Below, one piece after another: positions 31,791 to 41,289 of a DNA stretch of 41,445 bases. Both the position numbers and the translations under genes were made by a program. Numbering within the stretch: position 1 is the stretch's first letter; each line of letters opens with the position of its first letter. The DNA is from Alphaproteobacteria bacterium (GTDB lineage: Bacteria; Pseudomonadota; Alphaproteobacteria; Micropepsales; Micropepsaceae), in the NCBI GenBank assembly GCA_003139615.1, contig PLJH01000013.1, positions 1 to 41,445 of the forward strand. Direction: 5' to 3'. The notes below the pieces were generated by a model. That model searched no databases, was not told where the DNA came from, and worked only from the letters and a program-made list of their open reading frames with translations.

Positions 31791-32312
31791 CTAGCTGCAC
31801 TTTTCCAAAATGTCATCCACGACGCGTTCAATCGGCGCAGTGGCATCGATTGCGACACCACCCTTCGGGACATCCTCTTTCGTTGCATGCAATCGCCCAA
31901 TCAGCTCTCGTTCACTCGGCTTTCCACCAAACTCGTCTTCTGGTCTCCCGGCAAGCCGCCGATTCAACGTGTCGAGATCGACGTTGAGAACGAAAACCTC
32001 GTCGAACAAATCAATGAAGCGGTGAAGATTTCTTGATCCGCCGCAGAAGAATGACTTCCCATAACGCTGATCGGCGAGCAGGGATTTGACTTTGTCTACA
32101 TGCCAAATGTGGTGCTCGTGCCTCCATGTGACGCTGTCCGTCACGCTCTCATCGGCAAGCCCATCCAGCGGTTCACCAGTCTCGGGATCACCAACATAAG
32201 ACAACTCCCGGTCACCGTGGACGACGTGGTAACCGCGCCGCTGCAGTTCTTCAGCCACCGTGGTTTTGCCGGTGCCGGAAACGCCTTCGATCAAATAGTT
32301 TCTGATGCCCAC
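31791..32312 (-). CDS. P-loop nucleotide kinase-like protein
   Basis: A 173-residue P-loop NTPase of the AAA_33/shikimate-kinase-like group. Walker A is GVSGTGKT at residues 10-17 of MGIRNYLIEGVSGTGKTTV. A segment HGDRELSYV follows (possible substrate Asp), then FFCGGSRN and VLNVDLDTLNRRLAGRPEDEFGG, which looks like the lid. GTG at 32310-32312 is preferred because GAGGA is six bases upstream; the longer frame to 32351 is not needed. It is a single gene. Its AT content is a little higher than that of the backbone. The phosphate acceptor is unknown. Confidence 0.85.
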   Translation of the reverse strand: MGIRNYLIEGVSGTGKTTVAEELQRRGYHVVHGDRELSYVGDPETGEPLDGLADESVTDSVTWRHEHHIWHVDKVKSLLADQRYGKSFFCGGSRNLHRFIDLFDEVFVLNVDLDTLNRRLAGRPEDEFGGKPSERELIGRLHATKEDVPKGGVAIDATAPIERVVDDILEKCS

Positions 32313-32351
32313 CCTATGTCCTCGACCACGTATTGGAACGGCAGCGGACAC

Positions 32352-32453
32352 CTAGCCAAGATTTTGCGTCGCTTCCCACTCTTCGATCATTGCAACCATA
32401 TCAGAGATTTCCCAACAACGGTTATCCATTCCGGCAGCTTGGGCTGGCGTCAT
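32352..32453 (-). pseudogene. Possible C-terminal scrap of an IS1-type transposase
   Basis: A 33-codon frame reading MTPAQAAGMDNRCWEISDMV then AMIEEWEA resembles the C-terminal 'TPAMAAGLTD... W... D-[IL]-V-x-[LM]-[IL]' end found in IS1-like transposases of rhizobia. The start of the gene is absent. It lies between the P-loop gene and a small membrane gene, in a stretch otherwise without coding. This is a weak identification from one motif. Confidence 0.3.
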
Positions 32454-32563
32454 GCGACGCGCAGATCGAGGCGGCCGTGCTATTGTCCAAGGGCCGTGGA
32501 CTGTCGACATCGTTTCAACGCGCAAATTCGCTGCTGAAGCCAAAGGCGCAATCGGAGGGAAAC

Positions 32564-32755
32564 ATGAAAACCGTTTTGTCGATCGTTGGGTTGATCGCAA
32601 TCCTTTTCGGGCTGCATTGGATCGGGCAGGGGACCGGAGTTTTTATCTGGCCGGCCAATCCGGTCATGGACAACCACATCGCCTGGGCCTATGGCGGCGC
32701 GGCCGTCGCGATCCTGGGTGTCCTGATCGTCCTCTATGCGCGCCGCCGGGCTTAG
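32564..32755 (+). CDS. Small two-helix membrane protein
   Basis: A 63-residue protein with two membrane helices (TVLSIVGLIAILFGLHWIGQ and WAYGGAAVAILGVLIVLYA) joined by a short loop, ending in RRRA. GGAGGGA at 32554-32560 lies four bases before the ATG. The pattern VGLIAILFGLHWIGQGTGVF is frequent in small uncharacterised alpha- and betaproteobacterial membrane proteins. No specific function. Confidence 0.8.
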   Translation: MKTVLSIVGLIAILFGLHWIGQGTGVFIWPANPVMDNHIAWAYGGAAVAILGVLIVLYARRRA

Positions 32756-32954
32756 GTTGAAGTCTCTCTCGCGTGTCGCGCGCGGGAGTCTCGCAGGCGC
32801 GTGGCGCGATCGACCTCCGGCGCGCGAATTAACCGATCCGGCGGCATCGACTTTCCGTTTTCGGGGATCGTGGTCTAAATCCAGCGCGCCGCGGGAGCAT
32901 TCCCGGCGCGTCAATTGTGAGCAAGTGCCCGTCTTGCCGGTCCCAGGGGGTTGA

Positions 32955-33764
32955 ATGCCTGTTGAGGGAATCTGTCGCGTGGCATTCGTGCTCGGCGCGC
33001 TGCTGGCGCCGCTGCCTGCCTGGGCCGCGGCGCTTCCCACCACATGCGCGCCAACCATCGAAGCGTCCGATATGCAGGTGGTACGCGCCGAAAAGAACGG
33101 CGTGCTCGTGCTCATCGACGGCCGTGCGGTGCATCTTGAAGGCATCCTGCTGCCGCAGGGCACAAAGGATCATGCGCCGGCGTTTCTCGCCGAGCAGGCG
33201 ATCAGCACCTTGTCCGATCTTTCGCGCGGCCGCACCGTTTCGCTGGCCGTGAATATCCCGAAGGAAGACCGCTATGGCCGTCTGCGCGCGCAGGTCGAGT
33301 TTCCGCAGGACAATGACGAACCCTGGCTGCAGATCGCGATGCTGCGCCGGGGTCTCGCACGCGTCGATATCGCGCCCGATCGTCGCGAATGCGCCGCAGC
33401 GTTGTATGCGGCAGAAGCCGAAGCGCGCAAAAACAAGAACGGCATCTGGACGCAGGCCGCCTACACGATCCGCAACCCCGATCAGCTGGCGGGAACCGCC
33501 GGCACGTTCCAGGTCGTGGAAGGCAAAGTGCTTACCGCGAACGTCAAGAACGGCCGGGCCTACCTCGATTTCGGCACGGATTGGGGCCGCGATTTTACGG
33601 CAACGATCTCGCCGGACGACATGCCGATCTTCCGCGATGCCGGAATCGATCCCCGCAACTACGCCGGCAAGATGGTGCGGGTGCGCGGCTTCGTCGATCA
33701 GATGAATGGACCGGAGATCGAGTTACCGAGCCCGGACATGGTGGAAGTGCTGGTCGCACCGTAG
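32955..33764 (+). CDS. Exported staphylococcal-nuclease-fold protein
   Basis: A 269-residue protein with a signal peptide (about 1-25, ending WAAALP). An SNase (thermonuclease) domain spans about 35-165: VLVLIDGRAVHLEGILLP, KEDRYGRLRAQVEF, LQIAMLRRGLARVDI, then YAAEAEARKNKNGIW. The Arg of RYGR is kept, but the N-terminal catalytic Asp/Arg context is weaker, so nuclease activity is uncertain. A C-terminal OB-like domain (about 175-269: FQVVEGKVLTANVKNGRAYLDFGTDW, GKMVRVRGFVD) follows, an arrangement known in alphaproteobacterial SNase proteins. It begins with AGGGGG before the ATG. It is a single gene. Confidence 0.87.
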   Translation: MPVEGICRVAFVLGALLAPLPAWAAALPTTCAPTIEASDMQVVRAEKNGVLVLIDGRAVHLEGILLPQGTKDHAPAFLAEQAISTLSDLSRGRTVSLAVNIPKEDRYGRLRAQVEFPQDNDEPWLQIAMLRRGLARVDIAPDRRECAAALYAAEAEARKNKNGIWTQAAYTIRNPDQLAGTAGTFQVVEGKVLTANVKNGRAYLDFGTDWGRDFTATISPDDMPIFRDAGIDPRNYAGKMVRVRGFVDQMNGPEIELPSPDMVEVLVAP

Positions 33765-33813
33765 CTTCAGCGAAGTCGAGCTGCGCGGCGAAGGACTTCC
33801 CGTCGGCAGGTAA

Positions 33814-34197
33814 TTATTTGTCCCTTCCAGTCATGCTCGATGCATTCGTTCTGCCGACAAGAGCGGCGGCGATTAGCAGCAGACCGAGTCCGAAATGCAG
33901 CCAGTTCCCGGCAGTGTCGATCTTGACGAAACTCGACAGTGACTTGGTCGCTACCAGAGTAATGAGGACGTTCAGAGCATAAAGGGCAGCCAGGATTCTC
34001 AGCCACAATACGGCGCGCAACGGCGCCCAAACCCCAATTCCCATCAGGACCGACCCCATGATAACGCGCTCCCAATCCAATCCTGTCGTCTCTTCAAAGA
34101 GAGCATGGTGGCCGATCAGGGGGTTCGGCACGAAGCCCAGCAATCCGATGATGAGGAAAATCGCACCGAGCGCGACAGCAGCAGTTTTTCCCGACAT
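33814..34197 (-). CDS. Four-helix membrane protein (DUF4383-like)
   Basis: A 127-residue protein with four membrane helices: AVALGAIFLIIGLLGFVPN, VIMGSVLMGIGVWAPLRAVL, LRILAALYALNVLITLVATK and WLHFGLGLLLIAAALVG. The first-helix exit (GFVPNPLIGHHALFE) and WLHFGLG are like those of DUF4383 proteins; that link is by motif only. The ATG is at 34195-34197. It is a single gene with no obvious partner. Confidence 0.75.
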   Translation of the reverse strand: MSGKTAAVALGAIFLIIGLLGFVPNPLIGHHALFEETTGLDWERVIMGSVLMGIGVWAPLRAVLWLRILAALYALNVLITLVATKSLSSFVKIDTAGNWLHFGLGLLLIAAALVGRTNASSMTGRDK

Positions 34198-34499
34198 GGC
34201 AGTCGTTTTCCTGACAGAGCGGACAAATGACTGTCCTGCGTTCCCCGGTAGAATTCCCGGTCTTGCGCCGGCGCGCCACATTAGCCGACTTTTGTCGGAT
34301 AACTCCAGGTTGGAGTCGACAATCGCGTTGTCCTGAAGTCGGTTGAAGCGAGCGTACGGAGCGGGGAAATATCGCGCACAAGAAGCCGATTTGGCCTGGT
34401 TTTCGTGGCGTACCGACACACTCCTTCCGGCATTGCTCCAGCCCAAACAAAAAGGCCCGGGCGATGCGGGGCCTTTTCGCATACCAAATGTGAAAGCGC
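34198..34499. other. Intergenic stretch between the four-helix gene and carD
   Basis: About 300 bases. The only feature I can support is the carD terminator at 34450-34477. The in-frame upstream extension of the four-helix gene through this stretch is rich in Arg/Cys/Gln and looks non-coding. The promoter of the four-helix gene presumably lies here, but no clear hexamers stand out. Confidence 0.5.
34450..34477 (-). terminator. Intrinsic terminator of carD
   Basis: On the minus strand AAAAGGCCC pairs with GGGCCTTTT around a 10-base loop, and TTTGTTTG continues after the stem. It lies 23 bases beyond the carD stop codon, as expected for its terminator. Confidence 0.8.
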
Positions 34500-35063
34500 T
34501 TACGCGGCCTTCTTCAGCAGCTGTGTTTCCACGCGCTTGACCGCAGCCTGTTCGTCGATGCGTTCGACAGCAGCCACTTCGCGCGCCATGCGGGCGAGAG
34601 CTGCTTCATAAAGCTGACGCTCGGAATAGGACTGCTCCGGCTGGCCGCTGGCGCGGTGCAGGTCGCGCACGACTTCCGCGATCGAAACGAGATCGCCGGA
34701 ATTGATCTTGGCTTCGTATTCCTGGGCGCGGCGGCTCCACATCGTGCGCTTGATGCGGGCGCGGCCCTTCAGCGTGTTGAGCGCGGTCGCGACGATATCC
34801 GGCGACGACAACTTGCGCATGCCGACGGCCTTCGCCTTCGCGGTGGGAACGCGCAAGGTCATCTTGTCCTTCTCGAAGGTGATGACGAACAGTTCCAGCC
34901 TCGAACCGGCCACGTCCTGCTCTTCGACGCGCGTGATGCGGCCGACGCCGTGGGTGGGGTACACGACGTGATCGTTTGCCTTGAAATCGAGCTTGCGGTT
35001 CGAATTCGCGGGCGCTTTCTTCTTCTCGGGAACCAAAGGCGGCTTGGCAGGGGAGCTCATCAT
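34500..35063 (-). CDS. carD: CarD-family RNA polymerase-binding regulator
   Basis: A 187-residue protein. After a basic, disordered N-terminus (AKPPLVPEKKKAPANSNRK) comes the CarD/Mfd-like RNA polymerase-interacting domain: DHVVYPTHGVGRITRVEEQDVAG, LELFVITFEKDKMTLRVP. The helical DNA-binding domain follows (TALNTLKGRARIKRTMWSRRAQEYEAKINSGDLVSIAEVVRDLHR). CarD stabilises open promoter complexes, notably at rRNA promoters. Two ATGs (35063 and 35060) are adjacent. It has a long upstream region with a 9-bp palindromic hairpin, and its own terminator. It lies downstream of fdxA on the same strand, a common order in alphaproteobacteria. Confidence 0.95.
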   Translation of the reverse strand: MMSSPAKPPLVPEKKKAPANSNRKLDFKANDHVVYPTHGVGRITRVEEQDVAGSRLELFVITFEKDKMTLRVPTAKAKAVGMRKLSSPDIVATALNTLKGRARIKRTMWSRRAQEYEAKINSGDLVSIAEVVRDLHRASGQPEQSYSERQLYEAALARMAREVAAVERIDEQAAVKRVETQLLKKAA

Positions 35064-35457
35064 GGGGATCCGTTTCTCTCGACTATTGACATACCATCCG
35101 GCGCCAAACTCGCGCCCACACACCGCAACACCGTTGCGGTGCAACAATTCAGCCCCGATTTGAAGGCGGCGGGCGCTCCGTCCGAAGACCGAACTCCAGA
35201 ATCTCGGGGTATCCTGGACCGGGTTTCGGGCAATACGGAGGCCGAACGTTCTATGCCGCTTGGCGAGCCTTTCTTGGCCTGACGGACGGAAAGCACCCTA
35301 TACCAAAATCGGGCAATTGTGAAGGAAAATCTGCCAACCGCTTGAAATATCGCGACTTATTTCAATCGGAATGAGAATTTGTCATAGATTACAAGCCCCT
35401 ATTGTGACGGAAAGCTTACGACTCGGGGCAGGTTTGCTTGGCGGCAGTTCGTTAATT
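35064..35457. other. 394-base region between fdxA and carD
   Basis: No gene is seen. On the minus strand, TTCACA (35318-35323) and TATAGG (35297-35302) with a 15-base spacer could form a carD promoter, giving a leader of about 225 bases. That is a weak call because the spacer is short. A hairpin at 35121-35141 lies within this leader. Confidence 0.35.
35121..35141. promoter_or_regulatory. Perfect 9-bp hairpin/palindrome in the carD leader
   Basis: CACCGCAAC (35121-35129) and GTTGCGGTG (35133-35141) are exact reverse complements around a 3-base loop, about 58 bases upstream of the carD start. There is no T-run after it on the minus strand, so it is not a terminator. It could be an operator or an mRNA leader hairpin. 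Confidence 0.4.
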
Positions 35458-35796
35458 CTACGTGCCGGAACCGGGTTTATCGGTAAAGAACTTCTCGAAC
35501 TTGTCCGGGACGGTGTCCCAATCTTTCGCGTCCGCCGGAGGTTCGCCCTTCAAGGTGATGTTTGGCCATTTCTTGGCGTAATCGGCATTAACCGTGAGCC
35601 ACTTTTCCAGACCGGTCTCGGTGTCCGCCTTGATGGCATCGACGGGGCATTCCGGCTCACAGACCCCACAGTCAATGCAGACGTCCGGATCGATGACGAG
35701 CATGTTCTCGCCTTCATAGAAGCAATCGACCGGGCAGACCTCTATGCAGTCCATGTATTTGCATTTGATGCAGGCTTCGGTGACGACGTAAGTCAT
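35458..35796 (-). CDS. fdxA: Seven-iron ferredoxin (FdxA)
   Basis: A 112-residue 7Fe ferredoxin. Cysteines match Azotobacter ferredoxin I: C9, C17 and C50 for the [3Fe-4S] cluster and C21, C40, C43 and C46 for the [4Fe-4S] cluster, with the family stretch [20 protein letters not shown]. The C-terminal 50 residues wrap the core as in FdxA. It carries single electrons at low potential in the cytoplasm. The start ATG is at 35794-35796, with 42 bases to the S4 gene upstream, so it is likely co-transcribed with the helicase and S4 genes. Confidence 0.96.
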   Translation of the reverse strand: MTYVVTEACIKCKYMDCIEVCPVDCFYEGENMLVIDPDVCIDCGVCEPECPVDAIKADTETGLEKWLTVNADYAKKWPNITLKGEPPADAKDWDTVPDKFEKFFTDKPGSGT

Positions 35797-35838
35797 GGCT
35801 TGCTCCGGTCGCGCGGCAGGTTCCGCACGCAACGTCAA

Positions 35839-36132
35839 TTAAGGCGCTACGGCCGGGGGATCAAGCACACTTTCGCTGAGGATTTGATAGAGCGTCTGCG
35901 CCTCGCGCGCGGGGCCGCGCCGAACGGCGAGCGCCTCGATGCGGACCGCCACGACCGCGCGCCCGCGCGGCAAGGTTAAGACGTCGCCGGGACCGACGCC
36001 TGCGCTGGCCTTTTCCACGCGCGCGCCGTTCAGCCTGATGAGTCCGGACGCGGCTGCATGCTGCGCGAGCGCGCGGGATTTGTAGAAGCGCGCGTGCCAG
36101 AGCCATTTGTCGATGCGGATGCGTTCGCCCAT
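35839..36132 (-). CDS. S4-domain RNA-binding protein (Hsp15-like)
   Basis: A 97-residue protein: IRIDKWLWHARFYKSRALAQ begins an S4 RNA-binding motif, followed by SGLIRLNGARVEKASAGVGPGDVLTL, the Hsp15/YabO pattern. E. coli Hsp15 binds the free 50S subunit carrying nascent chain; this may do likewise. It starts 4 bases after the helicase stop, so an operon of helicase - S4 - fdxA is clear. The longer frame upstream is antisense shadow of the helicase. Confidence 0.93.
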   Translation of the reverse strand: MGERIRIDKWLWHARFYKSRALAQHAAASGLIRLNGARVEKASAGVGPGDVLTLPRGRAVVAVRIEALAVRRGPAREAQTLYQILSESVLDPPAVAP

Positions 36133-36136
36133 CGCG

Positions 36137-38707
36137 TCAATCCGCCGCGATGAGGGCAGCCAGACCTGCGAAGGGCGAGTCGGGCGAATGACGGGGTGCA
36201 GGCAGCGTGCGAGTCCTGCGGCGGCGGCTTTGCGCGCGCGGGACGGATTGGCGCCAGACGGTAGCCGTTGCGTCCTTGCCGACGACGGCCACCCGGCTCC
36301 AGCCCAGGGCAGCCAAAACGTCATCGAGTGTGGCCCGGTCGCAACCGAGCAGCGATACGAGCTTCGGCACGGCCGCGTCGGCAACCTGGCCGGTTGTGGC
36401 GGCTGCTTCGAGCTCCTGTTCAAGCCGGTCGAGCATATCGAGGCGGATTGCACGCGGTCCCACCACATGAAAGCCCGCAGCCGAGAGAAAGCCATCCGGC
36501 GCGGCATCGTCCGCGTCGAACGACGTGATGCCAGCAGTTGGCGGAGACGGAATTTGATCGAGCTTCGCGCGCACGCCCCAGAGCAAGGCCAGCAGAGACG
36601 CTGCATCGGGCCGCAGCAATTTCGGCATGAAGACCGCGCGTCGCCCGAATTTCACGCCGAAGGAGCGGAGCGCGCGCATCGCGACGCGAAGATCGGGCGG
36701 CAAGGTCGCACGCGTCCGATCCAGCGAGCCCAGCGCCTCGCAAAGCTGATGCGCGGTTCCGCGCGCTTCGGAAGGCAGCGCACGCGCCGTGCCGGGCTTC
36801 GCATCGGCAGCCGTCCGCAGCGCGAGCAGCGGCTCAAGACGCGTCGCAATGCGATTGGTCATCCATGTGTCGAGCCGCTTCTGGACGCGCTCGCGTAATT
36901 CGGCGGGCAGATGTTCGTCGGCGAAGAGCAAAACCGCAGGCTGCAATGCGCTCGGTCCCGGAACGAGTTGCGCCACGATCGCCCCGTCCCACCAAAACCG
37001 CCCGTGTTCGCTGAGCGTAATGGCCGCATCGTCGGAGTGTGCAATCTTGCGGGCACGCGCCGCGAATTCGCCTTCGAGACCTTTCAGTGCAGCAGCACGC
37101 AGCGTGCGTCCATGAATTCCTTCCGCGCGTGGATCGGGCGAGAAGCGAAAACCTTCCAGCTTGCCCACGACCTCGCCGCCGATCGCCACCGCGCCGGAAT
37201 CGTCGAGCACGATATTGACGACATCGTCGTCGCGCAGCCGCCGCATCAGGATCGCGGTGCGGCGATCGATGAAGCGCTGCGTCAGTCTTTCATGCAGCGC
37301 ATCGGAGAGCCGATCCTCAACCGCGCGCGTCTGCTCCTGCCAATGGCCGGCATCTTTCACCCAGCCGGGACGATGCGCGGCGTAAGTCCAGGTGCGGATC
37401 TGCGCGAGGCGGCCGGACAAGGTCGCCACGTCGCCTTCGATCTCGTCGAGCCGCGAAACCTGGCGCGCGAGCCAATCTTCCGGCAACACGCCTTCGTCGC
37501 TCATCAGGTGACGATAGATCTGGCCCACAAGACGCACATGCTCGTCGGGTGTGAGCTTGCGGAAATCGGGAAGCTGGCATGCTTCCCATAGGCGCTTCAC
37601 ATTTCCGGGCGTGCTCGCAAGCGCGCGGAATTCGTCCTGTCCCGCGAGAATGCGCAGGCTCGCGAAATCCATCGCCGGCCGCGCCCTCGCAAGTCCGCGC
37701 AAAGGCGGCGGCTCCTCGAGGCTTTCGATCAGCGCCCCCAGCGAGCGAAAGCTCAGCGCCGAATTGCGCCATTGCAGGATGCGCACGGGCTCGTAGCGAT
37801 GGCCTTCGATGCGCGCGACGGTTTCTTCATCGAGCGGTTCCGCTTCTGCCGTCACGCCGAACGTGCCGTCATTCATGTGGCGTCCGGCGCGTCCTGCGAT
37901 CTGACCCATTTCGTCGGGCCGCAACGGCCGCACGCCCATGCCGTCGAACTTCGTCAGTTCCGCAAACGCGACATGGTCGACATCCATGTTGATGCCCATG
38001 CCGATCGCATCCGTCGCGACGAGGAAATCCACTTCGCCCGATTGATAGAGCGCGACCTGGGCATTGCGGGTGCGGGGGCTCAACGCGCCGAGCACGACGG
38101 CCGCGCCTCCGCGTTGGCGGCGCACGAGATCGGCGATGCCGTAAACGTCTTCCGCTGAAAACGCGACGATGGCGGAGCGGCGGGGCAGGCGTGTGAGCTT
38201 CTTGGCGCCCGTATAAGCGAGATCGGAAAAGCGCGGCCGCGTGATGAAATGCGCCTCGGGGACGAAACGCTGAATCGTGGCGCGCATCGTCTCCGCGCCG
38301 AGGAATAGCGTCTCCTCGTCGCCGCGGGCGTTGAGCAGCCGGTCGGTGAAGACATGCCCGCGCTCGGGATCGCCGCAAAGCTGGATCTCGTCGATGGCGA
38401 GAAACGCCACGCCCAGATCGACCGGCATGGCCTCGACCGTGCAGACGAAATACCGCGCCTCAGCCGGCACGATCTTCTCTTCGCCGGTGATGAGGGCCGC
38501 CAGCTTCGGGCCTTTGATCCGCGCGACCTTGTCATAGACCTCCCGGGCGAGGAGCCGGAGCGGCAGGCCGATCATGCCCGAGCGATGCGCGAGCATCCGC
38601 TCGATCGCAAAATGGGTCTTGCCGGTGTTGGTCGGTCCCAAGACCGCGGCGACCCTGCCGCCATCGGACGGCCGGGGCGTGCCGCGTGGCGCGCGCGTCG
38701 GGTTCAT
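36137..38707 (-). CDS. Suv3/MgpS-like ATP-dependent RNA helicase
   Basis: An 856-residue superfamily 2 helicase. Motif I is AVLGPTNTGKTH (24-32), motif II is FLAIDEIQL, and motifs V/VI read LVATDAIGMGINMDVDHVAF and QIAGRAGRH. These match human SUPV3L1 and alphaproteobacterial homologues (MgpS). The C-terminal 400 residues are helical with a basic tail (RRTRTLPAPRHSP) and may bind RNA. The start at 38707 (MNPTRAPRG) is more family-like than an in-frame upstream start at 38791. It is the first gene of the helicase - S4 - fdxA unit, divergent from the mutase. Its role in RNA decay is inferred from relatives. Confidence 0.93.
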   Translation of the reverse strand: MNPTRAPRGTPRPSDGGRVAAVLGPTNTGKTHFAIERMLAHRSGMIGLPLRLLAREVYDKVARIKGPKLAALITGEEKIVPAEARYFVCTVEAMPVDLGVAFLAIDEIQLCGDPERGHVFTDRLLNARGDEETLFLGAETMRATIQRFVPEAHFITRPRFSDLAYTGAKKLTRLPRRSAIVAFSAEDVYGIADLVRRQRGGAAVVLGALSPRTRNAQVALYQSGEVDFLVATDAIGMGINMDVDHVAFAELTKFDGMGVRPLRPDEMGQIAGRAGRHMNDGTFGVTAEAEPLDEETVARIEGHRYEPVRILQWRNSALSFRSLGALIESLEEPPPLRGLARARPAMDFASLRILAGQDEFRALASTPGNVKRLWEACQLPDFRKLTPDEHVRLVGQIYRHLMSDEGVLPEDWLARQVSRLDEIEGDVATLSGRLAQIRTWTYAAHRPGWVKDAGHWQEQTRAVEDRLSDALHERLTQRFIDRRTAILMRRLRDDDVVNIVLDDSGAVAIGGEVVGKLEGFRFSPDPRAEGIHGRTLRAAALKGLEGEFAARARKIAHSDDAAITLSEHGRFWWDGAIVAQLVPGPSALQPAVLLFADEHLPAELRERVQKRLDTWMTNRIATRLEPLLALRTAADAKPGTARALPSEARGTAHQLCEALGSLDRTRATLPPDLRVAMRALRSFGVKFGRRAVFMPKLLRPDAASLLALLWGVRAKLDQIPSPPTAGITSFDADDAAPDGFLSAAGFHVVGPRAIRLDMLDRLEQELEAAATTGQVADAAVPKLVSLLGCDRATLDDVLAALGWSRVAVVGKDATATVWRQSVPRAQSRRRRTRTLPAPRHSPDSPFAGLAALIAAD

Positions 38708-39070
38708 AGCCTGGCAACTTGGTGGTTTCGGCGAGGGTCGACAAGCTGCGTTTTGGGAAATCAACAGGCCTGTGGATGGGGCGAATTCCACCCTGAACGG
38801 GCAATGAACGAATCAGGCCCGAATCGCTAACCGAATCGATATCGTGCTTTGTTCTCATACTATGACTGGTTTGTCAAGATATCGGAGCAACCACATCCTG
38901 TGGGTAAGCCAACGAATGGAGTCCGGATTCAACGCACGGACCACATCCTCCGTAGGCGGAGCATATGTGACGCAACGGCGACGGGCCTGTGACGCCTTCG
39001 AGTGGCCCGCTTTGACCGTCAATTCGCACCTGCGATACTGAGGGTCGATCGCATTGGAAAGACCGGCAGG
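38708..39070. other. Divergent promoter region of helicase and methylmalonyl-CoA mutase
   Basis: 363 bases without a supported gene. On the minus strand a perfect TTGACA (38872-38877) could be the helicase -35, but no good -10 sits at 17 bases. Small hairpins CCACA-TCC-TGTGG (near 38890) and CTCCG...CGGAG (near 38947) face the mutase. I looked for a cobalamin riboswitch (B12 box) before the B12-dependent mutase and did not find one. Confidence 0.4.
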
Positions 39071-41212
39071 ATGACTGCGAAAGACCCCAAGGCCTGGGCC
39101 GCGCTGGCGGCGAAGGAACTGAAGACCCGGCCTCTCGAAAGCCTCATCTGGCATGCGCCCGAAGGCTTCGACGTGAAGCCGCTCTACACGGCGGCCGACC
39201 TGGAGGGCATCGAGGCCATCGACAGCGTGCCCGGCATCGAGCCGTTCCTGCGGGGCGTGCGCGCCACGATGTATGCGGGGCGGCCCTGGACCGTCCGCCA
39301 ATATGCCGGCTTCTCGACGGCCGAAGAGTCCAACGCCTTCTACCGGAAGAATCTGGCCGGCGGCCAGATGGGCCTCTCGGTGGCCTTCGATCTCGCCACC
39401 CATCGCGGTTACGACAGCGATCATCCCCGCGTGACGGGCGATGTGGGCAAGGCGGGGGTCGCGATCGATTCCGTCGAGGACATGAAAATCCTGTTCTCCG
39501 GAATCCCGCTGGAGAAGATGTCCGTCTCGATGACCATGAACGGCGCGGTGATCCCGATCCTCGCCAACTTCATCGTGGCCGCCGAAGAGCAGGGTGTGCC
39601 GCCGGAGAAACTCTCCGGCACGATCCAGAACGACATCCTCAAGGAATTCATGGTGCGCAACACCTATATCTATCCGCCCGCGCCTTCGATGCGCATCGTC
39701 GCCGACATCATCGAATACACGGCGAAGAAGATGCCGAAATTCAATTCGATTTCGATCTCCGGCTATCACATGCACGAGGCCGGCGCGACGGCCACGCAGG
39801 AGCTCGCCTATACGCTGGCGGACGGCATCGAATATGTGCGCGCGGCGCTGGCGAAGGGGCTTGCGGTGGACGAATTCGCGCCGCGGCTGTCGTTCTTCTT
39901 CGGTATCGGCATGAATTTCTTCATGGAAGTGGCGAAGCTGCGCGCGGCGCGGCTGTTGTGGTCGCAGATCATGGCGGGGTTCGGCGCGAAGAATCCGGAA
40001 TCGCTGATGCTGCGCACCCATTGCCAGACGTCCGGTGTATCGCTCACCGAACAGGATCCTTACAACAACATCGTTCGCACGGCCTATGAGGCGCTCGCCG
40101 CCGTGCTGGGCGGCACGCAATCGCTGCACACCAACTCCTTCGACGAGGCGATCGCATTGCCGACGGAATTCTCCGCCCGCATCGCGCGCAACACGCAGCT
40201 CATCCTGCAGCATGAAGTGCAGGTGACGAAGGTGGTCGATCCGCTGGGCGGGTCTTTCTACGTCGAGGCGCTGACGCATTCGCTTGCGCAAGCCGCGAAA
40301 GCGATCATCGACGATGTGGAAGCGATGGGCGGCATGACCAAGACGGTCGAGGCCGGCATACCCAAGCTGCGCATCGAGGAAGCCGCTGCGCGCCGCCAGG
40401 CGCGTGTGGATCGCGGCGAAGACGTGATCGTGGGCGTCAACAAGTTCGAGACCGAACAGGATTCGCATGTCGAGGTGCGCGACATCGACAATGCGTCGGT
40501 GCGCAACTCCCAGATCGCGCGGTTGAAGGACGTGCGCACGAAACGCGATCCGGATAAGGTCGAAGCCGCGCTGGCCGCGCTCGGCAATGGCGCAGCCGGC
40601 GACGGAAATCTGCTGGCGCTCGCCGTTGATGCCGCACGCGCCCGCGCGACCGTCGGCGAGATTTCGGAAGCGATGGAAAAGGTGTTCGGCCGCTATCGCG
40701 CGCAGATCCGTTCCATATCGGGCGTCTATGGCGGCGCCTATGAGGGCGACAACGAGTTCGCGGCGCTGCGCGACGACATCGAAGCATTCGAGAAGGAAGA
40801 GGGCAGGCGGCCGCGCATCCTCGTCGCCAAGATGGGCCAGGACGGCCATGACCGGGGCGCCAAAGTGATCGCGACCGCGTTTGCCGATCTCGGCTTCGAC
40901 GTCGATATCGGCCCGCTGTTTCAAACACCGGAAGAAGTGGCGAAGGACGCCATCGAATCCGACGTGCATGTGATCGGCGTATCGAGCCAGGCGGCCGGCC
41001 ACAAGGCGCTGGTGCCGCAACTGATCGAGGCGCTGCGCAAGCAGAAGGCCGACGACATTCTCGTGATCTGCGGAGGCGTCATCCCCGCGCAGGATTACGC
41101 CTTCCTCGAACGCGAAGGCGTCGCTGCGATCTTCGGCCCCGGCACCAACATCCCCGAAGCCGCGCGCAAGGTTCTCAATCTGATCCGCGCGCGGACGAAA
41201 GCGGCAGCTTGA
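39071..41212 (+). CDS. scpA: Methylmalonyl-CoA mutase, single-chain form
   Basis: A 713-residue adenosylcobalamin enzyme that interconverts (R)-methylmalonyl-CoA and succinyl-CoA. The substrate-binding barrel (about 1-560) contains [57 protein letters not shown] and [14 protein letters not shown]. The C-terminal B12 domain has D591-x-H593-x2-G596 in [13 protein letters not shown], and [12 protein letters not shown]. Catalytic and cobalamin-binding parts are in one chain, as in E. coli ScpA and human MUT. ATG 39071 gives the normal start; the upstream frame from 39002 is not conserved-looking. No epimerase or MeaB gene is in the window, so partners lie elsewhere. Confidence 0.97.
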   Translation: MTAKDPKAWAALAAKELKTRPLESLIWHAPEGFDVKPLYTAADLEGIEAIDSVPGIEPFLRGVRATMYAGRPWTVRQYAGFSTAEESNAFYRKNLAGGQMGLSVAFDLATHRGYDSDHPRVTGDVGKAGVAIDSVEDMKILFSGIPLEKMSVSMTMNGAVIPILANFIVAAEEQGVPPEKLSGTIQNDILKEFMVRNTYIYPPAPSMRIVADIIEYTAKKMPKFNSISISGYHMHEAGATATQELAYTLADGIEYVRAALAKGLAVDEFAPRLSFFFGIGMNFFMEVAKLRAARLLWSQIMAGFGAKNPESLMLRTHCQTSGVSLTEQDPYNNIVRTAYEALAAVLGGTQSLHTNSFDEAIALPTEFSARIARNTQLILQHEVQVTKVVDPLGGSFYVEALTHSLAQAAKAIIDDVEAMGGMTKTVEAGIPKLRIEEAAARRQARVDRGEDVIVGVNKFETEQDSHVEVRDIDNASVRNSQIARLKDVRTKRDPDKVEAALAALGNGAAGDGNLLALAVDAARARATVGEISEAMEKVFGRYRAQIRSISGVYGGAYEGDNEFAALRDDIEAFEKEEGRRPRILVAKMGQDGHDRGAKVIATAFADLGFDVDIGPLFQTPEEVAKDAIESDVHVIGVSSQAAGHKALVPQLIEALRKQKADDILVICGGVIPAQDYAFLEREGVAAIFGPGTNIPEAARKVLNLIRARTKAAA

Positions 41213-41289
41213 AGATTCGAATTCGCCCGGCCGATCTGCGGGCGATTGCGCGCCGGGACGATGTCGAGGACGAGAGCAGGCGTGCGTCA

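Noticed and set aside
39002-39070. Upstream in-frame extension of methylmalonyl-CoA mutase
   Set aside because: The extra 23 residues do not look like the family N-terminus, and ATG 39071 gives the expected start.
38708-39070. Cobalamin riboswitch before the B12-dependent mutase
   Set aside because: No B12-box-like sequence or long multi-stem leader could be found; only two short hairpins are present.
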